From Clostridiales bacterium (GTDB taxonomy: Bacteria; Bacillota; Clostridia; Lachnospirales; Anaerotignaceae), in assembly GCA_018364635.1 (NCBI GenBank), contig JAGZLR010000044.1, positions 1 to 17,098 of the forward strand: a stretch of 17,098 nucleotides of DNA, written 5' to 3'. A model generated the notes under the pieces. The model saw only the letters and a program-made list of their open reading frames with translations, had not been told where the DNA came from and did not search any database. Shown piece after piece: positions 6,691 through 13,946 of this stretch. A program made the position numbers and the translations under genes. Every line of letters begins with the position of its first letter. Within the stretch, counting starts at the first letter, position 1.

Positions 6691-7839
6691 TTGAAGCTGG
6701 AACAGGATCCTATAAAAAAACTTTTATTTATCATTTCATTTGGTTTGATTTTGCATTGGGGTTTGAATCATGGCACTGTAGTTTTTGGTATCATCCAATG
6801 GCTTGTCTCTATTTTGATGCCGTTTCTATTAGGGCTGTGCTTTGCTTTTATTATCAACGTTTTATTGCGGCCAATTGAAAGACTGTGGGATGAGATATTT
6901 AAGAAACAAGGAAAGGGAATCAAGAAAGCGAAGCGTATTGTTTGTCTGTTAATTAGTACAGGATTGATTTCAGGCGCTGTCTTTGTGCTTTTATTTATGC
7001 TGATTCCTGAAATTAAGCGATCTTTAACAACCATTTTGGATATGCTGCCACAGTATGGTGCACAGTTGGACTTATGGTGGACAGAGTTGGTAAATCAGTT
7101 AGGAAAATATGCCATTGTACTTCCAGAATTTGAATTGAATATGAAAGAAGTTGTTAAGATGGCAGGGGAATTTTTGACAACAAGTGGCTATACATTTTTT
7201 AACAAAACATTTGATATTACTATCTCTATCTTTTCTGCTGTTTTTCAAGTGGTATTGGGAATTGTATTTGCGTTTTATGTCCTTGCACAAAAAGAGAAGC
7301 TTCGTGTCGGAACAAAAAGGCTGTTATATGCAGTTTTGCCGGAAACGAAAGTAGATAATATAATCGAGGTGGCTGTGTTGACAAACAAAATTTTTACCAA
7401 TTTTGTGACAGGCCAGCTAACAGAAGCGGTTATTATTGGAGTGCTGTGTTTTATCGGCATGACGATAATTTCTATGCCTTATGCACCAATGATTTCAGTG
7501 CTTGTAGGTTTTACTGCTTTGATACCGGTTTTCGGCGCATTTTTTGGCACTGCTGTCGGTGCATTTTTGATTCTGATGGTAAATCCTATGAAGGCTGTAT
7601 GGTTTGTTCTTTTTATTATTTTGCTCCAGCAAATGGAAGGAAATTTAATTTATCCGAAAGTTGTTGGGAAATCTGTAGGACTACCTGGTATTTGGGTTTT
7701 GGTTGCGGTGACAGTTGGCGGAAGTGCCTTTGGTATTTTAGGTATGTTGCTCAGTGTTCCTTGCTTTTCTGTTTTATATTGTTTGTGGCAAAGAGGGATT
7801 GACAGAAAGCTAAGAGCGAAGAAGTTAGATATTTCATGA
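6691..7839 (+). CDS. AI-2E family transporter (UPF0118/YtvI-like)
   Basis: A 382-residue integral membrane protein of the AI-2E (PerM/YtvI) family, with about seven or eight hydrophobic helices. A paired N-terminal helix set is followed by a soluble loop near residues 110-170, then the conserved C-terminal core (FVTGQLTEAVIIGVLCF, then LIPVFGAFFG, and LLQQMEGNLIYPKVVGKSVGLP). The start is a TTG at 6691, supported by AGGGAGA at 6676-6682 with 8 bases of spacing; no ATG fits better. Members have been tied to AI-2 export or sodium/proton exchange, but substrates are mostly unproven, so 'transporter' is as far as the sequence goes. It is a single-gene unit. Confidence 0.9.
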   Translation: MKLEQDPIKKLLFIISFGLILHWGLNHGTVVFGIIQWLVSILMPFLLGLCFAFIINVLLRPIERLWDEIFKKQGKGIKKAKRIVCLLISTGLISGAVFVLLFMLIPEIKRSLTTILDMLPQYGAQLDLWWTELVNQLGKYAIVLPEFELNMKEVVKMAGEFLTTSGYTFFNKTFDITISIFSAVFQVVLGIVFAFYVLAQKEKLRVGTKRLLYAVLPETKVDNIIEVAVLTNKIFTNFVTGQLTEAVIIGVLCFIGMTIISMPYAPMISVLVGFTALIPVFGAFFGTAVGAFLILMVNPMKAVWFVLFIILLQQMEGNLIYPKVVGKSVGLPGIWVLVAVTVGGSAFGILGMLLSVPCFSVLYCLWQRGIDRKLRAKKLDIS

Positions 7840-7856
7840 TGATTTGGCATGATTTC

Positions 7857-7886
7857 AAGCACAGGAGATGAGACCTGTGCTTTTTT
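7857..7886 (+). terminator. Terminator after the AI-2E gene
   Basis: AAGCACAGG (7857-7865) pairs perfectly with CCTGTGCTT (7874-7882) around an 8-base loop and is followed by T-rich sequence to 7886. Confidence 0.88.
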
Positions 7887-7906
7887 GCGACAAAAATAGA
7901 AAAGGG

Positions 7907-7935
7907 TTTTCTTCTGTACTGATTGTTGGTATAAT
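7907..7935 (+). promoter_or_regulatory. Predicted promoter of the endonuclease III gene
   Basis: A perfect TATAAT at 7930-7935 follows a weak TTTTCT -35 (7907-7912) by 17 bases, between the previous terminator and the nth ribosome site. Confidence 0.5.
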
Positions 7936-7988
7936 AAGACCCAAATAGACATTTTGACGAAAGTACTGTTTTGGGGAAGGAGTTTTAC

Positions 7989-8624
7989 ATGACAAAAAAA
8001 GAATTGGCATTGATTGTAATTGAGCGTTTAAAAAAAGAGTATCCAGATGTGGGATGTACTTTAGAATATGATCAGGCATGGAAGTTGTTGGTAAGTGTAC
8101 GCTTGGCTGCGCAATGCACAGATGCTAGAGTAAATGTTGTTGTCCAGCAGCTGTATGCGAAGTATCCCAATGTGGACGCATTGGCCCAGGCTGAGGTTGA
8201 AGATATTGAGCGGATTGTGAAGCCATGTGGACTGGGGCATAGTAAAGCACGGGACATTAGTGCATGTATGAAAGTTTTGAAGCAGCAGTATGAGGGACAT
8301 GTCCCTGATGATTTTAATGCATTATTAAAATTGCCTGGTGTCGGCAGAAAAAGTGCAAATTTGATTATGGGAGATGTATTTCAAAAGCCTGCCATTGTGA
8401 CGGATACGCACTGTATCCGTTTGGTAAATCGGATTGGATTAGTAGAGGATATAAAGGAGCCGAAAAAAGTGGAAATGGCGTTATGGAAGATTATTCCGCC
8501 TGAGGAGGGAAGTGATTTTTGCCATAGATTGGTATTTCATGGCAGGGAAATCTGTACAGCAAGGACAAAACCTCACTGTGATAGGTGCTGTTTGCAGGAT
8601 ATTTGCAAAAAAAGCGGCATTTAA
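7989..8624 (+). CDS. nth: Endonuclease III (DNA glycosylase/AP lyase)
   Basis: A 211-residue base-excision repair enzyme that removes oxidised pyrimidines and cuts abasic sites. The helix-hairpin-helix motif LPGVGRKSAN (115-124) holds catalytic K121, and TDTH contains catalytic D139. The N-terminal block 'LLVSVRLAAQCTDARV' matches the family's 'LSAQATD' region. The C-terminal iron-sulfur loop has cysteines at 189, 197, 200 and 206: spacing 7-2-5 instead of the usual 6-2-5. The start is the ATG at 7989, with AAGGAG at 7977-7982; a longer frame from the TTG at 7971 would contain the ribosome site and is rejected. It is a single gene. Confidence 0.95.
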   Translation: MTKKELALIVIERLKKEYPDVGCTLEYDQAWKLLVSVRLAAQCTDARVNVVVQQLYAKYPNVDALAQAEVEDIERIVKPCGLGHSKARDISACMKVLKQQYEGHVPDDFNALLKLPGVGRKSANLIMGDVFQKPAIVTDTHCIRLVNRIGLVEDIKEPKKVEMALWKIIPPEEGSDFCHRLVFHGREICTARTKPHCDRCCLQDICKKSGI

Positions 8625-8715
8625 ATAGGAGATAGAACGGATTATTGTAGTATTCTGTTAGTATTTTAACCAAATATTTTTTGGCTCATTTGAAAAAATA
8701 GCGCTGTAAATTTAA

Positions 8716-8750
8716 AAAGTTGCATTAATTAAAGATAATGCAACTTTCTT
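8716..8750 (+). terminator. Terminator-like hairpin after nth
   Basis: AAAGTTGCATTA (8716-8727) and TAATGCAACTTT (8736-8747) form a perfect 12-bp stem around ATTAAAGA. The trailing T-run is short (CTTTAT), so efficiency is uncertain. Confidence 0.7.
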
Positions 8751-8794
8751 TATGGCTGTTTTTGAGGGATTAAAGTCTTTTTAGATAATTGTTG

Positions 8795-8823
8795 TTGAAT
8801 CTTATGTCATGAAATGGTACACT
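8795..8823 (+). promoter_or_regulatory. Predicted promoter of the diguanylate cyclase gene
   Basis: TTGAAT (8795-8800) and TACACT (8818-8823) are 17 bases apart, with a TGN extended -10. The roughly 95-base leader that follows holds the small hairpin at 8890-8906. Confidence 0.5.
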
Positions 8824-8889
8824 TAAAAATGTATCATGTCAAATTTAAAACAATTTTTACATGGATTGATATACTGGTCATAGACCCAT

Positions 8890-8906
8890 CCGATATTTAT
8901 TATCGG
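8890..8906 (+). promoter_or_regulatory. Leader hairpin just upstream of the cyclase ribosome site
   Basis: CCGATA (8890-8895) and TATCGG (8901-8906) form a perfect 6-bp stem around TTTAT, ending one base before the AGGAGGAG ribosome site (8908-8915). It could limit or favour ribosome access. I see no known riboswitch fold in the leader. Confidence 0.35.
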
Positions 8907-8921
8907 CAGGAGGAGAAAGCA

Positions 8922-10766
8922 ATGAAAGAACGGTCAAAGAAAGAATACAGTCTTCTTCTTTGCGGTTTAATTCTGTTTTGCATTTTAGCTGTGATATGCT
9001 TTGGATATTACAATCGCTATTTAAAACAGCAATTTCACGATTTAGAAAATAAAAGGCGAATGGCCAGTGTTTTGTGGCAGAGCCAAAGAATTCGGACAGA
9101 GCTTGCACAGAAAGAAGGAATGCTGGAAGCAGTTGCCCATATGGCGGAAACGGCCAATTTTTCGCCAAAAGAAAAATGGTTTCAAGATTATTTAAAAGAA
9201 ATGAATACAGCGGAAGATTATACGATTGAGTACTATCCTATTGAATGGATTTTTAGTAACAATAGAGAAAAAGTCCTTTTGGATTATAATGGCTGTAATT
9301 ACAGCAGCGTCCTAAATGGAGAACGGGTTTTTTCGGAGATTTTATACTCTTCCAAACCATTTGGGTATTATTTTGCCATAGGAGAACCAGTATCCCGAAA
9401 CGGTAAGACGATTGGGGTTATGTGTTGTACAATACCAGCTTATGAATTGGTACAACAGCCTGGAAATGCTGACACTATCGTACCGGACTGTCAATTTATT
9501 GTTGACAAAAATGGTACTGTTTTATATAGTTATGGAACCTACAGCGCAAATGGAAAAAATATTCTGAATCATATAAAGGAAAAAAGCAATATATCAGAAG
9601 AGAATGCAGAGGAAATTCAAAAAAGTCTGTCGGATGGCAGCAGTATAACAATTGCATTAGATGGTTCCCATGACCAATATATGATGGCATGTACCTACCT
9701 TGGGTATCATGACTGGTCTTTGGTCCAATTTATAAAAAGTGGTAGTATGCGTGAATTATCCAATCGTCTTATGAGAGGAACAGTGATTTTATGCATTGTT
9801 TTTGGGATTTTAACGATTTGTGCGGCGTTTTTAATTGGACGATCTATTTTTATAAAAAACAAACGATTGAAAATAGAATATGAAAAACAGGTGTCTTTGG
9901 CTACAGCTTTCGATACCCTTTTATTTGAATATAATCCTGTGCAAGATGTATTGATAATGATTCCAGGGGATAATTCTGCTTATGATATTCAAACACTTAA
10001 GATAAAAAATTGTTTAAAATACAGTTTTCGTGCTATTCATCCAGAGGACGTTCCAAAAATAAAGCATGAGTTAGAAACACTTAGTATTAGTAATATGGAA
10101 CTGAGAGTGCTAGGAAAAGATGGTACATGGATTTGGTGTGAATGCCAGCTTCAGCAGTTGACAATTAACGGAAAGGATTCTTATATTGTTGGACGCGTCA
10201 TCAATATCAACGAAAGAAAACTGAGAGAATTAAAACTTTTGAAGGAAGTTTCTATTGATAATTTGACAGGTCTACTAAACCGCTATGCCATACAGTCTGC
10301 TGTTGAACAGCGATTAAAGGACCGTACAGCAGGATTTTTGTTTATGTGTGATGTGGATAACTTTAAAATGATTAATGATACCTTAGGTCACAGTGTTGGG
10401 GATGCATTGTTATGCAAGGTGGCTGAATTGTTAAAGAGCTGTTTTACCTCCAGTGATTTCGTTGGAAGGCAAAGCGGTGATGAGTTTATCGCGTATATGA
10501 ATGATACTGGTGATGAAGAGGATGTGAGAAAAAGGGCTGCATTAATTTTAGAGAGGTTTGTCAAACTATCTCAATGGGAAAATATAACAGTCTCAATCAG
10601 TATTGGAGTTTCCCGTTTCCCAGCTGATGCAGATACGTTTGAGAAGCTTTATATCACTGCAGATACAGCAATGTACGAAGCAAAGAATATGGGAAAAAAT
10701 CGATTTTGTTTCTATCATGAAATGAGTTCAAAAAAAATGCCTATCCGAGGAAGATGGAAAAGCTGA
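8922..10766 (+). CDS. Membrane-bound PAS-GGDEF diguanylate cyclase
   Basis: A 614-residue sensor. Helix 1 is at about residues 10-30, an extracellular Cache-like sensor region covers about 35-280, and helix 2 is at about 286-308. A PAS domain of the PAS_3 type lies at about 325-435 (FRAIHPEDV, then GTWIWCECQ), and a GGDEF domain from about 440 to the end. The active-site motif is SGDEF (518-522), a common active variant, with the metal-site aspartate in MCDVDNFKMIND intact, so synthesis of cyclic di-GMP from two GTP is likely. The inhibitory RxxD site is lost (TSSD at 509-512). The ATG at 8922 is chosen because AGGAGGAG lies six bases upstream; the frame is open from 8814 but lacks such a site. 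The signal sensed is unknown. Confidence 0.92.
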   Translation: MKERSKKEYSLLLCGLILFCILAVICFGYYNRYLKQQFHDLENKRRMASVLWQSQRIRTELAQKEGMLEAVAHMAETANFSPKEKWFQDYLKEMNTAEDYTIEYYPIEWIFSNNREKVLLDYNGCNYSSVLNGERVFSEILYSSKPFGYYFAIGEPVSRNGKTIGVMCCTIPAYELVQQPGNADTIVPDCQFIVDKNGTVLYSYGTYSANGKNILNHIKEKSNISEENAEEIQKSLSDGSSITIALDGSHDQYMMACTYLGYHDWSLVQFIKSGSMRELSNRLMRGTVILCIVFGILTICAAFLIGRSIFIKNKRLKIEYEKQVSLATAFDTLLFEYNPVQDVLIMIPGDNSAYDIQTLKIKNCLKYSFRAIHPEDVPKIKHELETLSISNMELRVLGKDGTWIWCECQLQQLTINGKDSYIVGRVININERKLRELKLLKEVSIDNLTGLLNRYAIQSAVEQRLKDRTAGFLFMCDVDNFKMINDTLGHSVGDALLCKVAELLKSCFTSSDFVGRQSGDEFIAYMNDTGDEEDVRKRAALILERFVKLSQWENITVSISIGVSRFPADADTFEKLYITADTAMYEAKNMGKNRFCFYHEMSSKKMPIRGRWKS

Positions 10767-10775
10767 GGGTAAAAG

Positions 10776-10806
10776 ACGTACGAGCATTAGCTTGTACGTT
10801 TTTTTA
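10776..10806 (+). terminator. Terminator after the diguanylate cyclase
   Basis: ACGTACGAGC (10776-10785) pairs with GCTTGTACGT (10790-10799; one wobble) around ATTA, followed by a T-run to 10806. Confidence 0.9.
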
Positions 10807-10841
10807 TTGTTATATAGAAAAGGATTGGGAAGAGAATGGTT

Positions 10842-10871
10842 TTTACATTTTGATGGAATACTGATTGTAAT
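10842..10871 (+). promoter_or_regulatory. Possible promoter of the nitroreductase gene
   Basis: TTTACA (10842-10847) and TGTAAT (10866-10871) are 18 bases apart, close before the ribosome site AGGAGG at 10881-10886. Both boxes deviate from consensus. Confidence 0.4.
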
Positions 10872-10893
10872 GATGAATAAAGGAGGAAACATT

Positions 10894-11754
10894 ATGGACA
10901 TGTTAACCTGTGTGGATTTGAGAAAATCTGTACGTAATTTTACCGACCGTCTGATTGAGGAAGAGTCATTACAGCAGTTAAAAAATTTTTTCCAAAATAA
11001 CGACCCATTAGAGGACGAAATACAGACAAGGATTGAATTGGTGAAAAGGGAAGAACTGCCAAAAGGAATCGAAGAAATCGGCGGATATCATGGTTTTTTT
11101 ATTCAGGCACCCTATTATATACTGATCTACTCAGATAAACGCCCCAATTTTATTGAAAATGCAGGCTATTTAGGAGAACGAGTTATATTAAAAATGACGG
11201 AAATGGGAATTGACAGTTGTTGGCTGACCCTAAAAGAGGAAAGAGTATTGGAACAGAAAGAAGGCCAGCTAAGGCTTACCGGCCTGATTGCTGCCGGTTA
11301 CGGCGGAGAATTTAAGAATATAAAAGTTGTCAATGAAATGATTTGGGGGAAAGGTTATGACAACCTAAAGATTCACCAGCTAGAAACAGATAATGACATC
11401 CGTATGGAGATTTCTGACATGATTTTTATGAAAACCTATGGACAGCCTATTACCTTTGATGAATTGGAATCAAGCGGAATTGCGGAAGGTCTTTATGCAG
11501 CACGTCGGGCACCTTCTGCAATGAACCAACAACCGTGGCGTTTTATATTGGATGGGGATAAAGTTGTGCTTGTGATAAAAAAGAACGAGTATACCAATAT
11601 CTATGAGGCTAAAATTGCGGCGGGTGCGGCGATGTATCACTTTGCGGCAGTTATCAGTGAGCGTCTTTTTCCTGTGAAATGGAAGATGGGAAATTTAGAG
11701 CAGGATTATCACATTCCTCAAGACTGTGCAGTTGTAGCATATTGCCCAATCTGA
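10894..11754 (+). CDS. Nitroreductase family protein (TM1586 type)
   Basis: A 286-residue protein. It opens with the nitroreductase FMN motif 'DLRKSVRNF' (residues 8-16), and its second half repeats a nitroreductase-like block with YAARRAPSAMNQQPWRF, which also contacts FMN phosphate in the family. This two-part arrangement is that of the TM1586-like putative nitroreductases (PF14512) rather than the short NfsB type. They are predicted cytoplasmic FMN-dependent NAD(P)H oxidoreductases; the natural substrate is not known. The start is the ATG at 10894, with AGGAGG seven bases upstream; the longer open frame from 10792 begins inside the previous terminator and is rejected. It is a single gene, and its terminator is the last chromosomal-looking feature before the recombinase cluster. 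Confidence 0.87.
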   Translation: MDMLTCVDLRKSVRNFTDRLIEEESLQQLKNFFQNNDPLEDEIQTRIELVKREELPKGIEEIGGYHGFFIQAPYYILIYSDKRPNFIENAGYLGERVILKMTEMGIDSCWLTLKEERVLEQKEGQLRLTGLIAAGYGGEFKNIKVVNEMIWGKGYDNLKIHQLETDNDIRMEISDMIFMKTYGQPITFDELESSGIAEGLYAARRAPSAMNQQPWRFILDGDKVVLVIKKNEYTNIYEAKIAAGAAMYHFAAVISERLFPVKWKMGNLEQDYHIPQDCAVVAYCPI

Positions 11755-11817
11755 GAAAAAGAAGAATCAGATAGATAAGCTTCCAAATGCAGATATGTTA
11801 CCCAACTGAAACAAAGA

Positions 11818-11856
11818 AAAAGCTTCTGTAGAAATTTATTCTATAGAGGCTTTTTT
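11818..11856 (+). terminator. Terminator after the nitroreductase
   Basis: AAAAGCTTCTGTAGA (11818-11832) pairs with TCTATAGAGGCTTTT (11840-11854; two wobbles) around a 7-base loop, followed by T's. It isolates the recombinase operon from upstream transcription. Confidence 0.88.
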
Positions 11857-11895
11857 GTTTTTCTAACAAGTGAATAACACAAAATATCTTGCATA

Positions 11896-11933
11896 GGATG
11901 ATAAAGGAAAGACCAGAAGAGAAACGGATGATA
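11896..11933. repeat. Direct repeat GGATGATA upstream of the recombinase operon
   Basis: GGATGATA occurs at 11896-11903 and 11926-11933, 30 bases apart (close to three helical turns), in the 97-base spacer between the nitroreductase terminator and the first recombinase gene. It could bind a regulator or a recombinase, or be chance. Confidence 0.35.
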
Positions 11934-11952
11934 TGAAAAAGAGGGCGAGAAT

Positions 11953-12876
11953 ATGAAAAAAGATAGAGGAAAACAAATGACAGCGCCTTTTGTTCCTTAC
12001 GGCTACAAAAAAGACAAAAAAACAGGCAATCAATTTATCATTGATCCTTATGCTGCCCGTATTGTACGCCGTATTTTTCAGTACAAATTGATGGGGTACA
12101 CAAATGCTGCCATTAAAGACAGGTTAAATAGTACCGGTGTTTTATGTCCGCTGGAATATAAGAAAGAAAAAGGATTTCCGGTGACGGACTTTTTCCAAAA
12201 AAATGTACAGGCAGTATGGCACGAACAGACAATTTTGTCAGTTTTAAAAAATCCTGTTTATGCAGGAGATTTGGTTTTGGGAAAGACACAGATCATTTCA
12301 ACAGAGGAAAGACGGATTCTGGTCCGTAAAAAAGAGGAAGATAGTATGTTACAGAAAGATCACCATAAGCCCATTGTATCCCGCCTTGTATACGATTCTG
12401 TCCGCCGTCTGTTACAACAAGATACGAAAGCAGCCCCATTGGAAGAAAAGGTATATTTGTTTTCAGGATTTTTATATTGCGGGGACTGCGGCCGTCCGAT
12501 GACAAGAACACGAAGCACGGCGAGGGGAAAGGAATATATTTATTACATATGCAAGGGGTACAAGTTAGATCAGGGATGTACTTCCCATCGGGTGAACGAG
12601 CAGTGGCTGGAAAGTATTGTTTTTTGTAAAATCCAAAAAAGATTGGATGCATTGGAAAGATTGAAAGAAAGGTTAGATCCGCTGAAACAAAAGGATGACT
12701 ATCAATGGATGTCTGATTTCTTGGAATTTGGACAGACAGAAAGTCTGACAAGACCAATGTTATCTATGTTTGTAAACGAAATCGGTGTGTGGAACGATGA
12801 AGTCCAAGTAAAATTTACTTATGAAGACAAACTTCGAACAATCAAAAATCAGATAGATGGAGGAATTTATGTCTAG
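11953..12876 (+). CDS. Serine recombinase homologue lacking the catalytic domain (1)
   Basis: A 307-residue protein that starts where a large serine recombinase would already be about 160 residues in. Residues 10-115 form the 'recombinase' DNA-binding domain (APFVPYGYKKD, then AARIVRRIFQYKLMGYTN, then SVLKNPVYAGDLVLGK). A zinc ribbon follows with cysteines at 176, 179, 200 and 209, then a short helical segment and the C-terminal strands (EIGVWNDEVQVKF). No resolvase domain, catalytic serine or 'RxGR' is present in any nearby upstream frame. It has its own ribosome site (GAGGGCGAG, 11941-11949), so it reads as a deliberate short protein rather than a broken gene. It may act as a DNA-binding partner of the complete recombinases downstream, or be decaying. 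Confidence 0.85.
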   Translation: MKKDRGKQMTAPFVPYGYKKDKKTGNQFIIDPYAARIVRRIFQYKLMGYTNAAIKDRLNSTGVLCPLEYKKEKGFPVTDFFQKNVQAVWHEQTILSVLKNPVYAGDLVLGKTQIISTEERRILVRKKEEDSMLQKDHHKPIVSRLVYDSVRRLLQQDTKAAPLEEKVYLFSGFLYCGDCGRPMTRTRSTARGKEYIYYICKGYKLDQGCTSHRVNEQWLESIVFCKIQKRLDALERLKERLDPLKQKDDYQWMSDFLEFGQTESLTRPMLSMFVNEIGVWNDEVQVKFTYEDKLRTIKNQIDGGIYV

Positions 12877-13930
12877 AACATGCAGAAAAAAGGTAAGTCA
12901 ATTTGAAAAAGCAACAGGAGAGCATTTTGGGCCTATAGAACAAAATTTTTTGCAGGGAGAAAGGACTTACATAGGACGAATTCCTTATGGATATCAAAAA
13001 AATGAAAAAGACGTTGTTGTCTGTCGTAAAACAGCAAAGGTCGTGCGAAAAATATTTCAATGGAAAATGGAAGGGATGTCCAGAAATCAAATTGCCCAAA
13101 ACTTAAATGAGATGGCGGTCATGTCTCCATCGGCATTTTTGATGCGACAGAATCAAGCGTATCAAAAAAAGCCGCCGCCCTGGAAAGAACGGACCATTAC
13201 ATATTTACTAAAAAATAACGTATATTCAGGCGCGAGAGGAATACCGGCGCTCATAAAGAAGGAACAGTTTCAAAGCGTACAGGAAATTTTGAAAACAGAA
13301 ACAAGACAATGGAAACAAACACATCAGCAATCAAAAAAATGGGAGAAAACAAATATACAGTTTAGGACTTTGATATATTGCGGATACTGCGGAAGAAGAT
13401 TGATTTGCTTGAGGGAAAAGTGCGATAAACAGTCAACGGGATTTCGCAGTTACTATCGATGTCCTGGGTTTCGCGATACTCCTTGCGTTTTAAAGAGAAG
13501 GTATCGGGAGGACATGCTTTGGAACACAGAAAAGGCATTTCTCAAGGCTTTTGGTGTGAAGCCGGATCAGATGGATATGGATAACATCCATTACTTTTTT
13601 TGTAGATTACAAGTATATCAGGATAAAAGAATTGTGCTATGGACGAAGTTTAGAGGCTTTATTGGGGGGAAAGATTTGATGGAAAAAGATTTCTTTGAGG
13701 AAATGAAGGATGTAGATATTCAAACAGTAAAAAAGGAAGAGCTGAAAGATATTTGTCAGATATCTATTGATGAGAATTTGACGGCAGAAGAAAAAAAGAA
13801 AGAATTTCTCAGGCAAATTGGAAATCCATATTGTTTTCGCTGCGGAGATTTGATTGTGAAAGTGGAATATGCGAAAGACGGTCCTACTATTGAGGAATGT
13901 CTGAGAGAATCTTTAGATACCATTGTTTAA
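12869..13930 (+). CDS. Serine recombinase homologue lacking the catalytic domain (2)
   Basis: A 353-residue protein starting at the ATG at 12869, with GGAGG at 12859-12863; it overlaps the previous stop by 8 bases, so it is probably translationally coupled. About 35 residues of unassigned leader precede the 'recombinase' domain (YIGRIPYGYQKNEK, then KVVRKIFQWKMEGMSRNQIA, and YLLKNNVYSGARG). The zinc ribbon cysteines are at 171, 174, 198 and 206. The C terminus is longer than in the first gene and contains two strand-rich blocks of the 'I-V-x-D-R-I-V' type, the second with CFRC. No catalytic domain is present. It is only distantly similar to its neighbour, so it is not a recent duplication. 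Role inferred: accessory DNA-binding subunit. Confidence 0.82.
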   Translation: MSRTCRKKVSQFEKATGEHFGPIEQNFLQGERTYIGRIPYGYQKNEKDVVVCRKTAKVVRKIFQWKMEGMSRNQIAQNLNEMAVMSPSAFLMRQNQAYQKKPPPWKERTITYLLKNNVYSGARGIPALIKKEQFQSVQEILKTETRQWKQTHQQSKKWEKTNIQFRTLIYCGYCGRRLICLREKCDKQSTGFRSYYRCPGFRDTPCVLKRRYREDMLWNTEKAFLKAFGVKPDQMDMDNIHYFFCRLQVYQDKRIVLWTKFRGFIGGKDLMEKDFFEEMKDVDIQTVKKEELKDICQISIDENLTAEEKKKEFLRQIGNPYCFRCGDLIVKVEYAKDGPTIEECLRESLDTIV

Positions 13931-13946
13931 AATGTTGAGGAGTGGT

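Noticed and set aside
7446..7802. 118-residue plus-strand open frame inside the AI-2E gene
   Set aside because: Out-of-frame shadow of a clearly recognisable membrane protein; no ribosome site or family match.
8824..8921. Cyclic di-GMP riboswitch in the leader of the diguanylate cyclase gene
   Set aside because: The leader has one 6-bp hairpin only and none of the conserved GEMM-type loops or receptor that I can recognise.
8814..8921. Longer diguanylate cyclase starting at 8814
   Set aside because: This start overlaps the predicted promoter and lacks a ribosome site, while AGGAGGAG stands at the right distance before the ATG at 8922.
12293..12757. 154-residue minus-strand open frame opposite the first recombinase-like gene
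   Set aside because: Antisense shadow of a gene with intact zinc-ribbon motifs; composition and lack of ribosome site argue against coding.
11953..13930. The two catalytic-less genes as one recombinase split by a frameshift
   Set aside because: Each contains its own full DNA-binding domain and zinc ribbon, so they are two proteins rather than two parts of one.
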